From: Halalkalibacter sp. APA_J-10(15)
Lineage (GTDB): Bacteria; Bacillota; Bacilli; Bacillales; Bacillaceae_D
Reading direction: 5' to 3'
NCBI RefSeq assembly: GCF_023017105.1
Contig: NZ_JALKEV010000011.1
Location: 62,001 to 126,000 of the forward strand
DNA: 64,000 nucleotides
The notes beneath the pieces are model-generated. The model had not been told where the DNA came from and did no database searches. It was given only the letters and a program-made list of their open reading frames with translations. The stretch's first letter is position 1. Each line of letters begins with the position of its first letter. Below are positions 41,760-49,432 of the stretch, piece after piece. The translations under genes were made by a program, and so were the position numbers.

Positions 41760-43535
41760 ATGAATTATCCAGACGTATGGGAGCTTTCTTCTATCTTTAA
41801 GGGAGGTAGTACATCAAGTGAATTTAAGCAATTTGTCGAGGGAACGGATGATTTTTTCAATGAGCTGGAAGGACGATTGCAATCGGGAATAAGAACGGTA
41901 GAAGAGCTCGAATCAATTATTGTTGACACTCAACAAGGGATGCAACGTGTAAGAGAGGCGAGTGCGTTTGTCAGTTGTTTAACTGCTCAAAATGTTAAGG
42001 ATGAAAAAGCAGCCTTATGGCAGGGGAAAATGACGGAACAGTCGACAGCATTGCAAACGATTTGGGGGATGATTGACGTTGAATTAACACTGCTGTCTGA
42101 AACAGAGTGGGAGCAATTATTAGTAAAGAAGAAGATGAAAGAAATATCCTTCCACCTATTGGAAAGAAGGAAGAGTGCGAAGGAAAAGCTTCCACCAGCT
42201 GAAGAGAAGCTAGCAGCACAATTGGCTATTGATGGCTACCATGCATGGGGAAAGGTGTATCAACAGGCAGTCGGTCGAATGAAAATACCATTTGTAGAGG
42301 ATGGCCAAGAAAAATTTCTATCAGCAGGACAATTACAAAATTTGCTCCACGATGCAGACCGTCAAGTTCGTGAACGAGCATTCCATTTATCGGAGAAAGC
42401 TTGGGGAGAAGAGGCTGGACTGTTTGCGGCCACTTTAAATCATTTGGCTGGCTTCCGTACCCAGTTGTATAAAGCGAGAGGCTGGTCTTCTGTTTTAAAG
42501 GAACCACTTGAAATGAATCGAATGAAGGACGAAACGTTGAGTGCGATGTGGGATACGATTAAGAAAAATAAACAAATGCTTTATCCTTTTATGGATCGAA
42601 AAGCAACGTTATTAGGAATAAAAAAAATGGCTATTTATGATGTGAATGCACCATTGCCAAATAAGCGTGATCAGAGGATTCCTTACGAGCAGGCATGTAA
42701 ATTAATTATTAGCCACTTTAAACGTTTTAGTCAGAAGCTAGCGGTGTTCGCTGAAGGGGCTTTGCGAGATGGTTGGGTGGAGGCTGAGAACCGTTCGCAT
42801 AAACGACCAGGGGGGTTTTGTACAACGTTTCCTCTGTCAAAGCAATCACGAATTTTTATGACGTATGACGGCTCGATGTCTAACGTGGCGACGTTAGCCC
42901 ATGAATTGGGCCATGCGTTTCACGCGCATTGTTTGAAGGAGAAGGAGCCATTAGCACAACGGTATGCGATGAATGTTGCTGAAACGGCCTCGACATTTGC
43001 TGAAGCTATTGTTGCAGATGCATTAGTGGAGGAAGCAGACACGAAAGAAATGAGAATTTCGCTATTGGATAATAAAATTTCTCGAGCTATCGCCTTTTTC
43101 ATGAACATTCATGCTCGTTTTTTATTTGAAACTCGCTTTTATGAACGAAGAAAAGAAGGTATGCTTTCGGCTGAGCAATTAAATGATTTAATGATCACTG
43201 CACAACAGGAGGCATATGGGCAGCAACTTTCAACTTACTCACCGACTTTTTGGGCATCTAAATTGCATTTCCATATAACCGGTGTCCCTTTTTATAATTT
43301 CCCTTATACATTTGGTTATTTATTTAGTCTCGGGTTGTATAAGAAGGCGCAGGAGGTGGGCAGCTCTTACGAGGAAAGCTATATTGCCTTGTTAGTGGAT
43401 ACTGCACGAATGAGTGTTGAGGAGTTAGCTCGGAAGCATCTCGATGTTGACTTGACTAAGCCTGACTTTTGGCAGGAGGCTATAGATGTCGTTTTAGCAG
43501 ATATAGATGAATTTATGACGTTAACAAAGGAATGA
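41760..43535 (+). CDS. M3-family oligoendopeptidase F
   Basis: Zinc metallopeptidase cleaving short peptides in the cytoplasm, 591 aa. Active site HELGHAFHAH (His381, Glu382, His385) followed by the third ligand in NVAETASTFAEAIV. N-terminal helical PepF_N domain (about 100-200) and the C-terminal SPTFWASKLHFHITGVPFYNFPYTFGYLF block are typical of the PepF/YjbG type. AAAGGGGAG precedes ATG. A single-gene unit preceded by a family-3 repeat fragment and followed by a hairpin. Confidence 0.92.
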   Translation: MNYPDVWELSSIFKGGSTSSEFKQFVEGTDDFFNELEGRLQSGIRTVEELESIIVDTQQGMQRVREASAFVSCLTAQNVKDEKAALWQGKMTEQSTALQTIWGMIDVELTLLSETEWEQLLVKKKMKEISFHLLERRKSAKEKLPPAEEKLAAQLAIDGYHAWGKVYQQAVGRMKIPFVEDGQEKFLSAGQLQNLLHDADRQVRERAFHLSEKAWGEEAGLFAATLNHLAGFRTQLYKARGWSSVLKEPLEMNRMKDETLSAMWDTIKKNKQMLYPFMDRKATLLGIKKMAIYDVNAPLPNKRDQRIPYEQACKLIISHFKRFSQKLAVFAEGALRDGWVEAENRSHKRPGGFCTTFPLSKQSRIFMTYDGSMSNVATLAHELGHAFHAHCLKEKEPLAQRYAMNVAETASTFAEAIVADALVEEADTKEMRISLLDNKISRAIAFFMNIHARFLFETRFYERRKEGMLSAEQLNDLMITAQQEAYGQQLSTYSPTFWASKLHFHITGVPFYNFPYTFGYLFSLGLYKKAQEVGSSYEESYIALLVDTARMSVEELARKHLDVDLTKPDFWQEAIDVVLADIDEFMTLTKE

Positions 43536-43606
43536 AAAGGTTTTAATAGGAGCTTAATGGTGAACGTGCATATATATGAACGTAAAGCATAGAATGGTGG
43601 TAATCA

Positions 43607-43636
43607 TGCGGGCTTTCTTCTTGAATGAAGCCCGCA
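43607..43636. terminator. Inverted repeat after the peptidase gene
   Basis: TGCGGGCTT pairs perfectly with AAGCCCGCA around 12 nt. No T-run follows on the plus strand, so it is a weak terminator or an mRNA 3' stabiliser for the peptidase transcript. Confidence 0.5.
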
Positions 43637-43664
43637 CAAAAAAATAGACCAGCATGATTGGTCT
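43636..43664 (-). terminator. Terminator of the FbpB-like gene
   Basis: On the minus strand AGACCA and TGGTCT form a stem with an ATCATGC loop, followed by ATTTTTTTG. Confidence 0.75.
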
Positions 43665-43690
43665 GAGCGGTTTTTAGCATGTGAATATGG

Positions 43691-43858
43691 TCATTCGTTT
43701 TCTTTTTGGTCAGGGTCGTCTTGTACGTGGTGGAGGCTTGCTTTCATTTGTCTGTCTTCTAGTCGTTTTTCAATTTCATCTAGAGCTTTCGGGTCTTCGA
43801 GTAATTGTTTTTTGTTTTGTTGAACGAGGTCTTGAAACGATGTTGAATGTTTACGCAT
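43691..43858 (-). CDS. FbpB-family small basic protein
   Basis: 55 aa, ATG at 43858 with AAAAGGTGATG upstream. MRKHSTSFQDLVQQNKKQLL followed by EDPKALDEIEKRLEDRQ fits the FbpB family pattern MRK...FxxLVxxNKxxLLxDxxxxxxIExRxxxR. In B. subtilis FbpA/B/C are Fur-regulated partners of the iron-sparing sRNA FsrA; a comparable iron-sparing role is inferred. Upstream (43900-43945) A/T-rich stretches resemble half Fur/PerR boxes, but none is convincing. The C-terminal tail is acidic (DDPDQKENE), longer than in typical members. Confidence 0.72.
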   Translation of the reverse strand: MRKHSTSFQDLVQQNKKQLLEDPKALDEIEKRLEDRQMKASLHHVQDDPDQKENE

Positions 43859-43962
43859 AAAACATCACCTTTTCTTTAGTAATACAACCATTATAGCAGA
43901 TAATAACAGTTTAATGATTGAATTATTATAATCTTTTGAAAAGTTGATTTATGTTTGTAAAA

Positions 43963-44126
43963 GCCTGTTCAAAAAGCACCAAAAAATATGGCAATGGCTC
44001 CGCTTGCTACGCGTCTTGTGGTGAGTGCTTTTCTCGCCACAAGGCTTCTTTTAAAAGATGTAGCGACTACATCCATTGCCTCGAGGTTAATTAAAAAAGG
44101 GGAAAAATCCCTTTTCAACAACCTCA
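43963..44126 (-). repeat. Structured intergenic repeat, family 1, copy C (reverse orientation)
   Basis: Reverse complement of copies A and B: on the minus strand it runs GAGGTTGTTGAAAAGGGA, GAGGCAATGGATG, GCTACATCTTTTAAAAG, CTTGTGGCGAG, CACCACAAGACGCGTAGC, GGAGCCATTGC and ends GGTGCTTTTTGAACAGGC. The ends therefore form an imperfect terminal inverted repeat of the GTTCAAAAAG type. It abuts the start of the following plus-strand gene and contributes about 46 codons of spurious open frame to it. Confidence 0.82.
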
Positions 44127-44155
44127 ATAAGAGTAGTCATGTAGAGGTGGTAACG

Positions 44156-44572
44156 TTGAGTTATATGTTATATGCTCGTGAAATAAACCCTCGTGATTTG
44201 TTAAGCATCCTACAATACGAAAGCTCAGACGTATTGAGAATCGATTATTTATCTGTTATCGCTATTGATCGCGAAGAGCGGCAAATATGGAGACGTCTGT
44301 TAACGAGCAGGAGGCTGTATTATAATCGGATCAGATGGGTATATTCTTATTTGACAGGTCAAGAGCCGTCTGTCGACCAATTGCCATTTAATAGGCCTGA
44401 TTCGTATCACGATGGCGTAGCGGAACAAAAGCAGTCAGATCAACAACGTCAGCAAAAGCTGCATGCATTATCGAATCAGGCAACCGATCATGTTGTTGTG
44501 GAGCGTCTCAACGAGTTGATAGAGAGACAACAATATGAAAAAAATTTAATTCAGCAAATAAATGAGCTATAA
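44156..44572 (+). CDS. Hypothetical helical protein; true start inside a longer open frame
   Basis: I place the start at TTG 44156 because GAGGTGG lies 7-9 nt upstream and because the open frame before it (to 43988) is encoded by repeat copy C. This gives 138 aa beginning MSYMLYAREINPRDLLSIL. The protein is soluble and predicted largely helical, rich in Arg/Gln, with a Gln-rich segment (AEQKQSDQQRQQ) and C-terminal VVERLNELIERQQYEKNLIQ. The middle (DYLSVIAIDREERQIWRRLL) could be ferritin-like, but I do not recognise the family. ATG 44165 is the alternative start. Confidence 0.6.
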   Translation: MSYMLYAREINPRDLLSILQYESSDVLRIDYLSVIAIDREERQIWRRLLTSRRLYYNRIRWVYSYLTGQEPSVDQLPFNRPDSYHDGVAEQKQSDQQRQQKLHALSNQATDHVVVERLNELIERQQYEKNLIQQINEL

Positions 44573-44650
44573 CTATTTACAAATCACTGAATTATTGTTA
44601 GAATATTTTTAACTTTAAAAGTAATGAATTTCTTTTTTTTATTATAAAAC

Positions 44651-44664
44651 TGAGCGAGTGCTCA
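44651..44664 (+). promoter_or_regulatory. Operator-like palindrome
   Basis: TGAGC-GAGT-GCTCA, a perfect 5-bp dyad directly after TTATTATAAAAC (possible -10), about 40 nt before a 48-codon gene. It has the form of a TetR-type operator; no regulator gene is adjacent. Confidence 0.3.
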
Positions 44665-44700
44665 ATCAGGGGAAAACAACGATAAAAGGAGCGAGGTCAT

Positions 44701-44847
44701 ATGACGGTTTCTCAAAAGCGAATGATCGAGGATATGCAAAAAGAGTTAGAGCGCTTAGCAAACGAGTTAAACGAGTTAAAAAGTGCTGAATATGAAGGCT
44801 TTGAATCTGTTGAAACAGATGATTTCCTCACACAAGCATATAATTAA
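44701..44847 (+). CDS. 48-codon coiled-coil small protein
   Basis: ATG 44701 with AAAGGAG 9-10 nt upstream. MTVSQKRMIEDMQKELERLA, NELNELKSAEYEGFESVE and the end DDFLTQAYN: the first 30 residues have a clear heptad pattern, then an acidic tail. No family recognised. A strong terminator follows 15 nt after the stop and a palindromic operator-like site precedes it, so this is a complete small transcription unit. Confidence 0.65.
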   Translation: MTVSQKRMIEDMQKELERLANELNELKSAEYEGFESVETDDFLTQAYN

Positions 44848-44862
44848 GGTTTGATCGATATG

Positions 44863-44900
44863 AAGGGATGCACTGTGAATTCGTGCATCCCTTTCTTTTC
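44863..44900 (+). terminator. Terminator after the 48-codon gene
   Basis: AAGGGATGCAC and GTGCATCCCTT form a perfect 11-bp stem followed by TCTTTTC. Confidence 0.88.
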
Positions 44901-44956
44901 ATTTTCTCAAGCTTATTGGTACAATAAAAGAAAGACTTGTGAAGGAGGATGGGATG

Positions 44957-45328
44957 ATGAGTGAACAAGTAAAGACCGAATTGACGAAAAAGAAGAAATA
45001 TGGTTCATTATGCAAAGGCTTATGGATTGGTGGCGCTGTAGCTGTTGGCCTTGTCCTTACAAAGAAGGAGTGGAGAACGAAGATCGCTTCGGAGTGTAAG
45101 CATGCAACAGAAAGTGTATCAGAAGCCGTCCGCTTTATTCGTGATCATCGTGAGGAAATTACGACACAGATGAAGCAAGTTTCTAATGAAATTTCTGAGG
45201 CTATAAGAGGAATTTCCACCGATCTGAAAACGATGTCTGAAACAGTATCTCATATTAAAGAGAGCTCAGAAGACGTGATTCAAGCGACTAAGGGTGTTGC
45301 ACAAGAAGTGAAGAAATTGAAAGAATAA
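44957..45328 (+). CDS. YtxH-like membrane-associated coiled-coil protein
   Basis: 123 aa from ATG 44957 (AAGGAGG 8 nt upstream; ATG 44954 and GTG 44939 are less well spaced). Basic N-terminus, one hydrophobic segment (LWIGGAVAVGLVLT, about 20-36), then a long amphipathic helical stretch with heptads (VSEAVRFIRDHREEI...VSHIKESSEDVIQATKGV). This layout is that of YtxH-domain general-stress proteins and apolipoprotein-like coiled coils. Function unknown; probably a bitopic membrane protein with a cytoplasmic coiled coil. Confidence 0.65.
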   Translation: MSEQVKTELTKKKKYGSLCKGLWIGGAVAVGLVLTKKEWRTKIASECKHATESVSEAVRFIRDHREEITTQMKQVSNEISEAIRGISTDLKTMSETVSHIKESSEDVIQATKGVAQEVKKLKE

Positions 45329-45625
45329 TGTTCAAGCGTTTGTCATAGGGGACAAGCTCTCAAATCGTTTTTGAAGAGGGAAGAACGTATGAAATTCGCA
45401 AAATGATGATGTTTTAAGAAAAGCGATTCTTTTCTATAAAAGGCCACTGAGCGAGTTTCTGATCGCTTAAAAAAGTCTGTATAGTTACATGGAAAACGGA
45501 CATGATAATAGTCGAGGCACAGCAAAAGCTGTTACTCACTCACCAAATGTTCACGATCATCATTGTTCAAAGGCACAATAGGATAGTAACTGATTTTGTA
45601 GTCAATTCTTAATGAGGTGATTACG

Positions 45626-45727
45626 TTGGAGGATAACAAGATTTTCAAGATTGTTTCTTAACATGAATGAGATGAGGTGTCTCCAAAAGATAAAAATCGT
45701 TTCGACCCCAAATTGTTCATTGAATAA
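45626..45727 (+). pseudogene. Remnant of a small gene with two in-frame stops
   Basis: Starts TTG 45626 after GAGGTGA (5 nt). Reads MEDNKIFKIVS, stop (TAA, 45659), HE, stop (TGA, 45668), DEVSPKDKNRFDPKLFIE, stop. The continuation after both stops still looks coding (VSPKDKNRFDP). The stops need only single changes from CAA (Gln) and TGG (Trp). Alternatively it is a genuine 11-codon ORF with chance downstream sequence. Family not recognised. Confidence 0.4.
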
Positions 45728-45756
45728 TATATAAATGATCGCTGAATTAGGTGAAA

Positions 45757-45790
45757 AAAGGTGGCCACATTACGTTGGCCACCTTTTTTT
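45757..45790 (+). terminator. Strong terminator in the 45.3-46.0 kb gap
   Basis: AAAAGGTGGCCA pairs with TGGCCACCTTTT around a short loop, with a T-run. It follows the decayed ORF and supports a former gene there. Confidence 0.85.
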
Positions 45791-45803
45791 GTAGAATTAG
45801 AAT

Positions 45804-45920
45804 GTATAAATGTCGAATAAGTAAGTGAGGAAAGAATCGAGGAGATGTAGGTGAATTTGCAGGTGGCGTTGACTTCACACAACGCTTTTAAGAAAAGACG
45901 CTATCGCATTTTTCTTATTT
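45804..45920. repeat. Structured repeat, family 2, copy 3
   Basis: ATAAATGTCGAATAAGTAAG, GAGATGTAGGTGAATTTGCAG, GCGTTGACTTCACACAACGC, then the hairpin TAAGAAAAGACGCTATCGCA followed by TTTTTCTTA. Parallels 37878-37967 with an insertion before the hairpin. Confidence 0.65.
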
Positions 45921-45986
45921 AGGATGTCACTTCTTAAGCCATCGTATGTTAGACTAGACTGAAGAATTGAAAGAAAAGGATGTGGA

Positions 45987-46370
45987 ATGATGGAATTTAA
46001 AATGAAAGAGAATGGATTTCAAGGTGAATTTAAATTTGGGACATTAGATGTTTCTGGAAATGAGGAATTTGGATTTCGACCGTTTCAGCTACTAGTGTCA
46101 TCTGTTGCAGTTTGTAGCGGTGGAGTATTGCGGAAGGTTCTTGAGAAGAAACGGATTACATATGACGATATCACGATTCAAGCGGATGTGACAAGGAATG
46201 AAGCAGGTGCAAATGAAGTGACAGATATTCATCTACATTTTAATATAGTAGGAAGTTCTGCAAGTGATCAGCAAATAGAGAAGTCATTGGAAGTTGCGAA
46301 GAAAAATTGTCCAATCGTTCAATCGGTGAAAGGCAGCATTCAAGTGACGGAAAGCTTCAAGCAGATGTAA
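45987..46370 (+). CDS. OsmC-family protein
   Basis: 127 aa. OsmC/Ohr fold proteins reduce organic peroxides or act as small-molecule thiol proteins. Two cysteines at the expected places: one in SSVAVCSGGVLRKVL (helix start) and one in VAKKNCPIVQSV near the C-terminus. The block FRPFQLLVSSVAVCSGG resembles the P-x-LLLxAVAxCxG of the family. Closest in layout to YhfA-type rather than Ohr. ATG 45987 or 45990; AAAGGATG lies upstream. Next gene (MATE) starts 32 nt later. Confidence 0.85.
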   Translation: MMEFKMKENGFQGEFKFGTLDVSGNEEFGFRPFQLLVSSVAVCSGGVLRKVLEKKRITYDDITIQADVTRNEAGANEVTDIHLHFNIVGSSASDQQIEKSLEVAKKNCPIVQSVKGSIQVTESFKQM

Positions 46371-46402
46371 ATTGATCCCGAATTGGGGAAGAAGGAAAGA
46401 AC

Positions 46403-47785
46403 ATGAAAGCAGAGCAGCTCGATTTTACACAGGGACCCATCTTAAAGAAGATGATTATCTTTTCATGGCCGATTTTTTTGAGCAATGGTTTACAATCCTC
46501 CTATCAATTAATTGATTCCATCTGGGTTGGAAACTTGTTAGGGGCTAATGCGTTAGCTGCGATTACGATTTCAGCAACGGTGATCTTTACGATTTTAAGC
46601 TTTATTATTGGATTAAATGGTGCGACATTAACGGTTATAAGTCAGCGTAAAGGGGCAAAAGATGAGAAAGGACTGAAGGAGTCCTTAAATGCGTTTGTCT
46701 TTGTTCTTGGGACATTAACAGTATTATTAGGATTTATTGGCTTCTTTTTTTCTGGGGCGATTTTACGATTGCTCGGGACACCTGAGCCTGTCCTTCCACT
46801 AGCCCAATCTTATTTACAGATTAACTTTGTCGGTATTTTATTTTTATTTGGCTATAATTTTATTGGTACTGTTCTAAGAGCGATGGGAGATAGTCGTACA
46901 CCTGTCCGTTTTATTTTCATCGCTGTGTTATTAAATGCCGCACTTGATCCATTGTTTATTCATGTGCTTAATTTAGGAATTGATGGAGCTGCTTATGCGA
47001 CAATTGTCGCGCAGGGAACAGCTTTTGTCTATGGTCTATGGTTTTCAATAAAGAAAGCGGGTATTCCGTTTCAAGTGCCAACATGGCCGGATCGTAATTA
47101 CTTCATCGTGTTGTTTAAAATGGGTTTACCTGCTGGACTTTCGATGATGACTATTTCAGCAGGGATTTTAGCGATTATGAGTGTCGTCACGAGCTATGGA
47201 GAAGATGTTGTTGCTGGATTTGGTGCTGCTCAACGCTTAGATAGCTATATTATGCTACCTGCATTAACGTTAGGTTCAGCTGTTAATAGTATGGCAGGGC
47301 AAAATATCGGTGCTAGACTGTGGAAACGAGTAGATGAAATAGCGAAAAAAGCTGTAGGATTAATTGTTGTCGTCTCATTTATAATTAGTTTGATTGTCTT
47401 TGTTAGTGCGAGGCCACTTATTCAAATGTTTATCCAGGACGAGCAAACGGTTGATTTTGGTACGATGTACGTTCAGACGATCGCGTTCTTCTACCCTTTT
47501 TTAGGCATTAATTTTGTTTTAAATGGGGTCGCACGTGCTGCGGGTGCAATGTTTCCTATATTAATGCTAAATATCATTTCATTCTGGCTGCTTAGATACC
47601 CATTAACAGCATTGTTTTCGCACTTTTTAGGTGAGAATGGGATTGCGGTTGGAATGGGAGTTAGTTTTATTGTGAGTAGTTTTTTTGCAATCGGCTATTA
47701 TTTCCACGGAAATTGGCGAAAGATTAGTGAAGACATTGCTGAACGGACATCGAAGGATACGACAAGAAATAAGGAGAAGTTATAA
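46403..47785 (+). CDS. MATE-family multidrug/metabolite efflux transporter
   Basis: 460 aa with 12 membrane helices in two homologous halves; cation-driven efflux of cationic drugs or metabolites. Hallmarks: start DFTQGPILKKMIIFSWPIFLSNGLQSSYQLIDSIWVGNLLG (written here as separate blocks: PILKKMIIFSWP, YQLIDSIWVGNLLG) and FIGTVLRAMGDSRTPV in half 1, AGFGAAQRLDSYI in half 2. GGGGAAGAAGG precedes ATG. The following YczE-like gene starts 2 nt after its stop, so the two are co-transcribed. Confidence 0.9.
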   Translation: MKAEQLDFTQGPILKKMIIFSWPIFLSNGLQSSYQLIDSIWVGNLLGANALAAITISATVIFTILSFIIGLNGATLTVISQRKGAKDEKGLKESLNAFVFVLGTLTVLLGFIGFFFSGAILRLLGTPEPVLPLAQSYLQINFVGILFLFGYNFIGTVLRAMGDSRTPVRFIFIAVLLNAALDPLFIHVLNLGIDGAAYATIVAQGTAFVYGLWFSIKKAGIPFQVPTWPDRNYFIVLFKMGLPAGLSMMTISAGILAIMSVVTSYGEDVVAGFGAAQRLDSYIMLPALTLGSAVNSMAGQNIGARLWKRVDEIAKKAVGLIVVVSFIISLIVFVSARPLIQMFIQDEQTVDFGTMYVQTIAFFYPFLGINFVLNGVARAAGAMFPILMLNIISFWLLRYPLTALFSHFLGENGIAVGMGVSFIVSSFFAIGYYFHGNWRKISEDIAERTSKDTTRNKEKL

Positions 47786-47787
47786 CG

Positions 47788-48414
47788 ATGAATGCTTTTA
47801 CAATAAGAATTCTAAGCTATGTCGGTGGGTTATTTATCGTTTCATTTGGAATATCGTTAACGATTATATCTGGATTAGGCACGGGCGCTTGGGATGCTTT
47901 AAATGTTGGTTTAGCAAATATGACGACATATACTGTCGGCAATTGGGTTATTTTTATTGGTGTTGCATTAATTTTTCTAAATGCTTTACTTACAAAATCA
48001 AAGCCTGAATTATTTTCAATTGTTACGATTTTCGTTTTAGGATATTTTATCGATTTTTGGTTGTTGTATATTTTTTCTAATACTTTTTTTGCAACTTTTC
48101 TATTACAGCTCATTGTTCTATGTTTAGGTATTGTCATTATTGCCTTTGGCGCCTCCATCTATTTACAAGCTAAGTTTGCCCGTATTCCGGTTGATGGATT
48201 GATGTTTGCGATTAAAGGTTTGCTAAAGGTGAACTTTTTAATTGCCAAAACAGTTACAGAAGTTCTTGCATTAGCGATTGCCTATTTCGTTGGCGGACCG
48301 ATTGGATTAGGAACGATCTTAGTTACCGTTTTAATTGGACCGTTGATTCAATGGTTTTATCCAAGGGTTGAGAAGAAAATCAAATGGGATGAAATGGAAA
48401 AAAGGCATAATTGA
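47788..48414 (+). CDS. YczE/YitT-like integral membrane protein
   Basis: 208 aa with about five helices. SLTIISGLGTGAWDALNVGLA is the signature of the YczE (COG2364) family, followed by RIPVDGLMFAIKGLLKVNF. Role poorly known; YczE members are reported near secondary-metabolite and transporter genes. Overlapping the transcript of the MATE gene suggests a shared export function, which is inference. Ends Lys/Glu-rich, and a family-3 hairpin follows. Confidence 0.85.
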   Translation: MNAFTIRILSYVGGLFIVSFGISLTIISGLGTGAWDALNVGLANMTTYTVGNWVIFIGVALIFLNALLTKSKPELFSIVTIFVLGYFIDFWLLYIFSNTFFATFLLQLIVLCLGIVIIAFGASIYLQAKFARIPVDGLMFAIKGLLKVNFLIAKTVTEVLALAIAYFVGGPIGLGTILVTVLIGPLIQWFYPRVEKKIKWDEMEKRHN

Positions 48415-48418
48415 CGAT

Positions 48419-48466
48419 AAGGTCAGTGAAAAAGGAGGAGTCATACTTTTTTACTGGCCTTTTGAT
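48419..48466 (+). terminator. Hairpin after the YczE-like gene (family-3 related)
   Basis: AAGGTCAGTGAAAAAGGA pairs imperfectly with TACTTTTTTACTGGCCTTTT, ending in TTTTGA. Confidence 0.65.
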
Positions 48467-48532
48467 GGATAATATCTTTTTCCTCTGTTCAAACTACTCA
48501 CAAAAGAGTTTAGATTGAAGGAGGAGTGTACG

Positions 48533-49348
48533 ATGAAACGTGTACTCATATTGTTCATTGTTATATTGTCTGTTATCGTGTCTCCGATTCATATGTTAGC
48601 TGAATCAGAAGACGACAAGACGAAAGAGAAAGAAAACAACTTTGATGTTCCTGATACCGTCATAAAAATCGGTAAGGAAAATACGTATACGAACCCTACA
48701 CAAGATTTACCTTATTTGCAGCCGAGTGAGCTTGCCGAGGAATTAATGGGTACAACGGACATTACAATTGAGAATCCTGATTTAGTCAAATTATTAAATG
48801 AATCGACGATCCAGTATTCAAAATTAGCAATTGGCTTTCGAGCATCGATTTATTTAGGTGAATGGCCTTTATCGTATCAATCTGATAGTACTGAAGTGAA
48901 TTGGCAGCATCAGAAAATAAATACGAACTTTGTCGATAATCGTGGTGGGAACAGTTCAAAGAAACTATCCTATTACCAGGAGCAGCAGAAGAAGTTTACG
49001 GGTGGTTTAACCGCAAAAATACCGAATAGTGATGCTGTAAAAAAAATGATGATGATTCATGCAGCAGAGGTAACGAATTTACCACTTGCGTTTGAAACGG
49101 TCATTGGACAAGGGACGAGAAAGCAAAATGAGTATAATGTTCCTGCTAAGCAGGTTGGATATTTGTATAGTCATGTTCCGGCGATTCATGAAAAAGGGAA
49201 AGTAACTTATGGTGAGGTGTATTTAACGTTTAAAGGTGGGAAAAGAAAACTCGAAGTGAAAAATGTAACTCAGCAAGGTGTCGGATCATGGATTCCTGTT
49301 CAAGATCATCTTTCGTTTACATTTATTTCTTCTAGTAAGCCACGGTAA
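48533..49348 (+). CDS. yfkD: YfkD-family secreted/lipid-anchored-like protein
   Basis: 271 aa from ATG 48533, with AAGGAGGAG 6-7 nt upstream. N-terminal signal peptide (1-23, ending ILSVIVSPIHMLAES), then a beta-rich exported domain (GFRASIYLGEWPLSYQSDST, EVNWQHQKINTNFVDNRGG). Length and pattern match B. subtilis YfkD (about 264 aa), whose function is unknown. It converges on yfkAB, an arrangement that keeps the yfk neighbourhood of B. subtilis. No lipobox Cys is seen, so it is either secreted or anchored by an uncleaved signal. Confidence 0.85.
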   Translation: MKRVLILFIVILSVIVSPIHMLAESEDDKTKEKENNFDVPDTVIKIGKENTYTNPTQDLPYLQPSELAEELMGTTDITIENPDLVKLLNESTIQYSKLAIGFRASIYLGEWPLSYQSDSTEVNWQHQKINTNFVDNRGGNSSKKLSYYQEQQKKFTGGLTAKIPNSDAVKKMMMIHAAEVTNLPLAFETVIGQGTRKQNEYNVPAKQVGYLYSHVPAIHEKGKVTYGEVYLTFKGGKRKLEVKNVTQQGVGSWIPVQDHLSFTFISSSKPR

Positions 49349-49393
49349 TGTTGTTTTTCGAGGAAGACGCGTTGCGAATATAGCCATGGAGGT

Positions 49394-49432
49394 GAACATC
49401 CAGTAAATAGAATGTTTTACTGGATGTTTGAT
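49394..49432. terminator. Bidirectional terminator between yfkD and yfkAB
   Basis: AACATCCAGTAAA pairs with TTTACTGGATGTT; T-rich on the plus side. The hairpin overlaps the yfkAB stop codon. Confidence 0.8.

Noticed and set aside
43895-43945. Fur box before the FbpB-like gene
   Set aside because: Best 15-bp window matches only 9 of the 14 defined positions of the Fur consensus.
43988-44155. N-terminal part of the 194-codon frame
   Set aside because: It is encoded by a reversed copy of an intergenic repeat; the ribosome site and TTG at 44156 give the better start.
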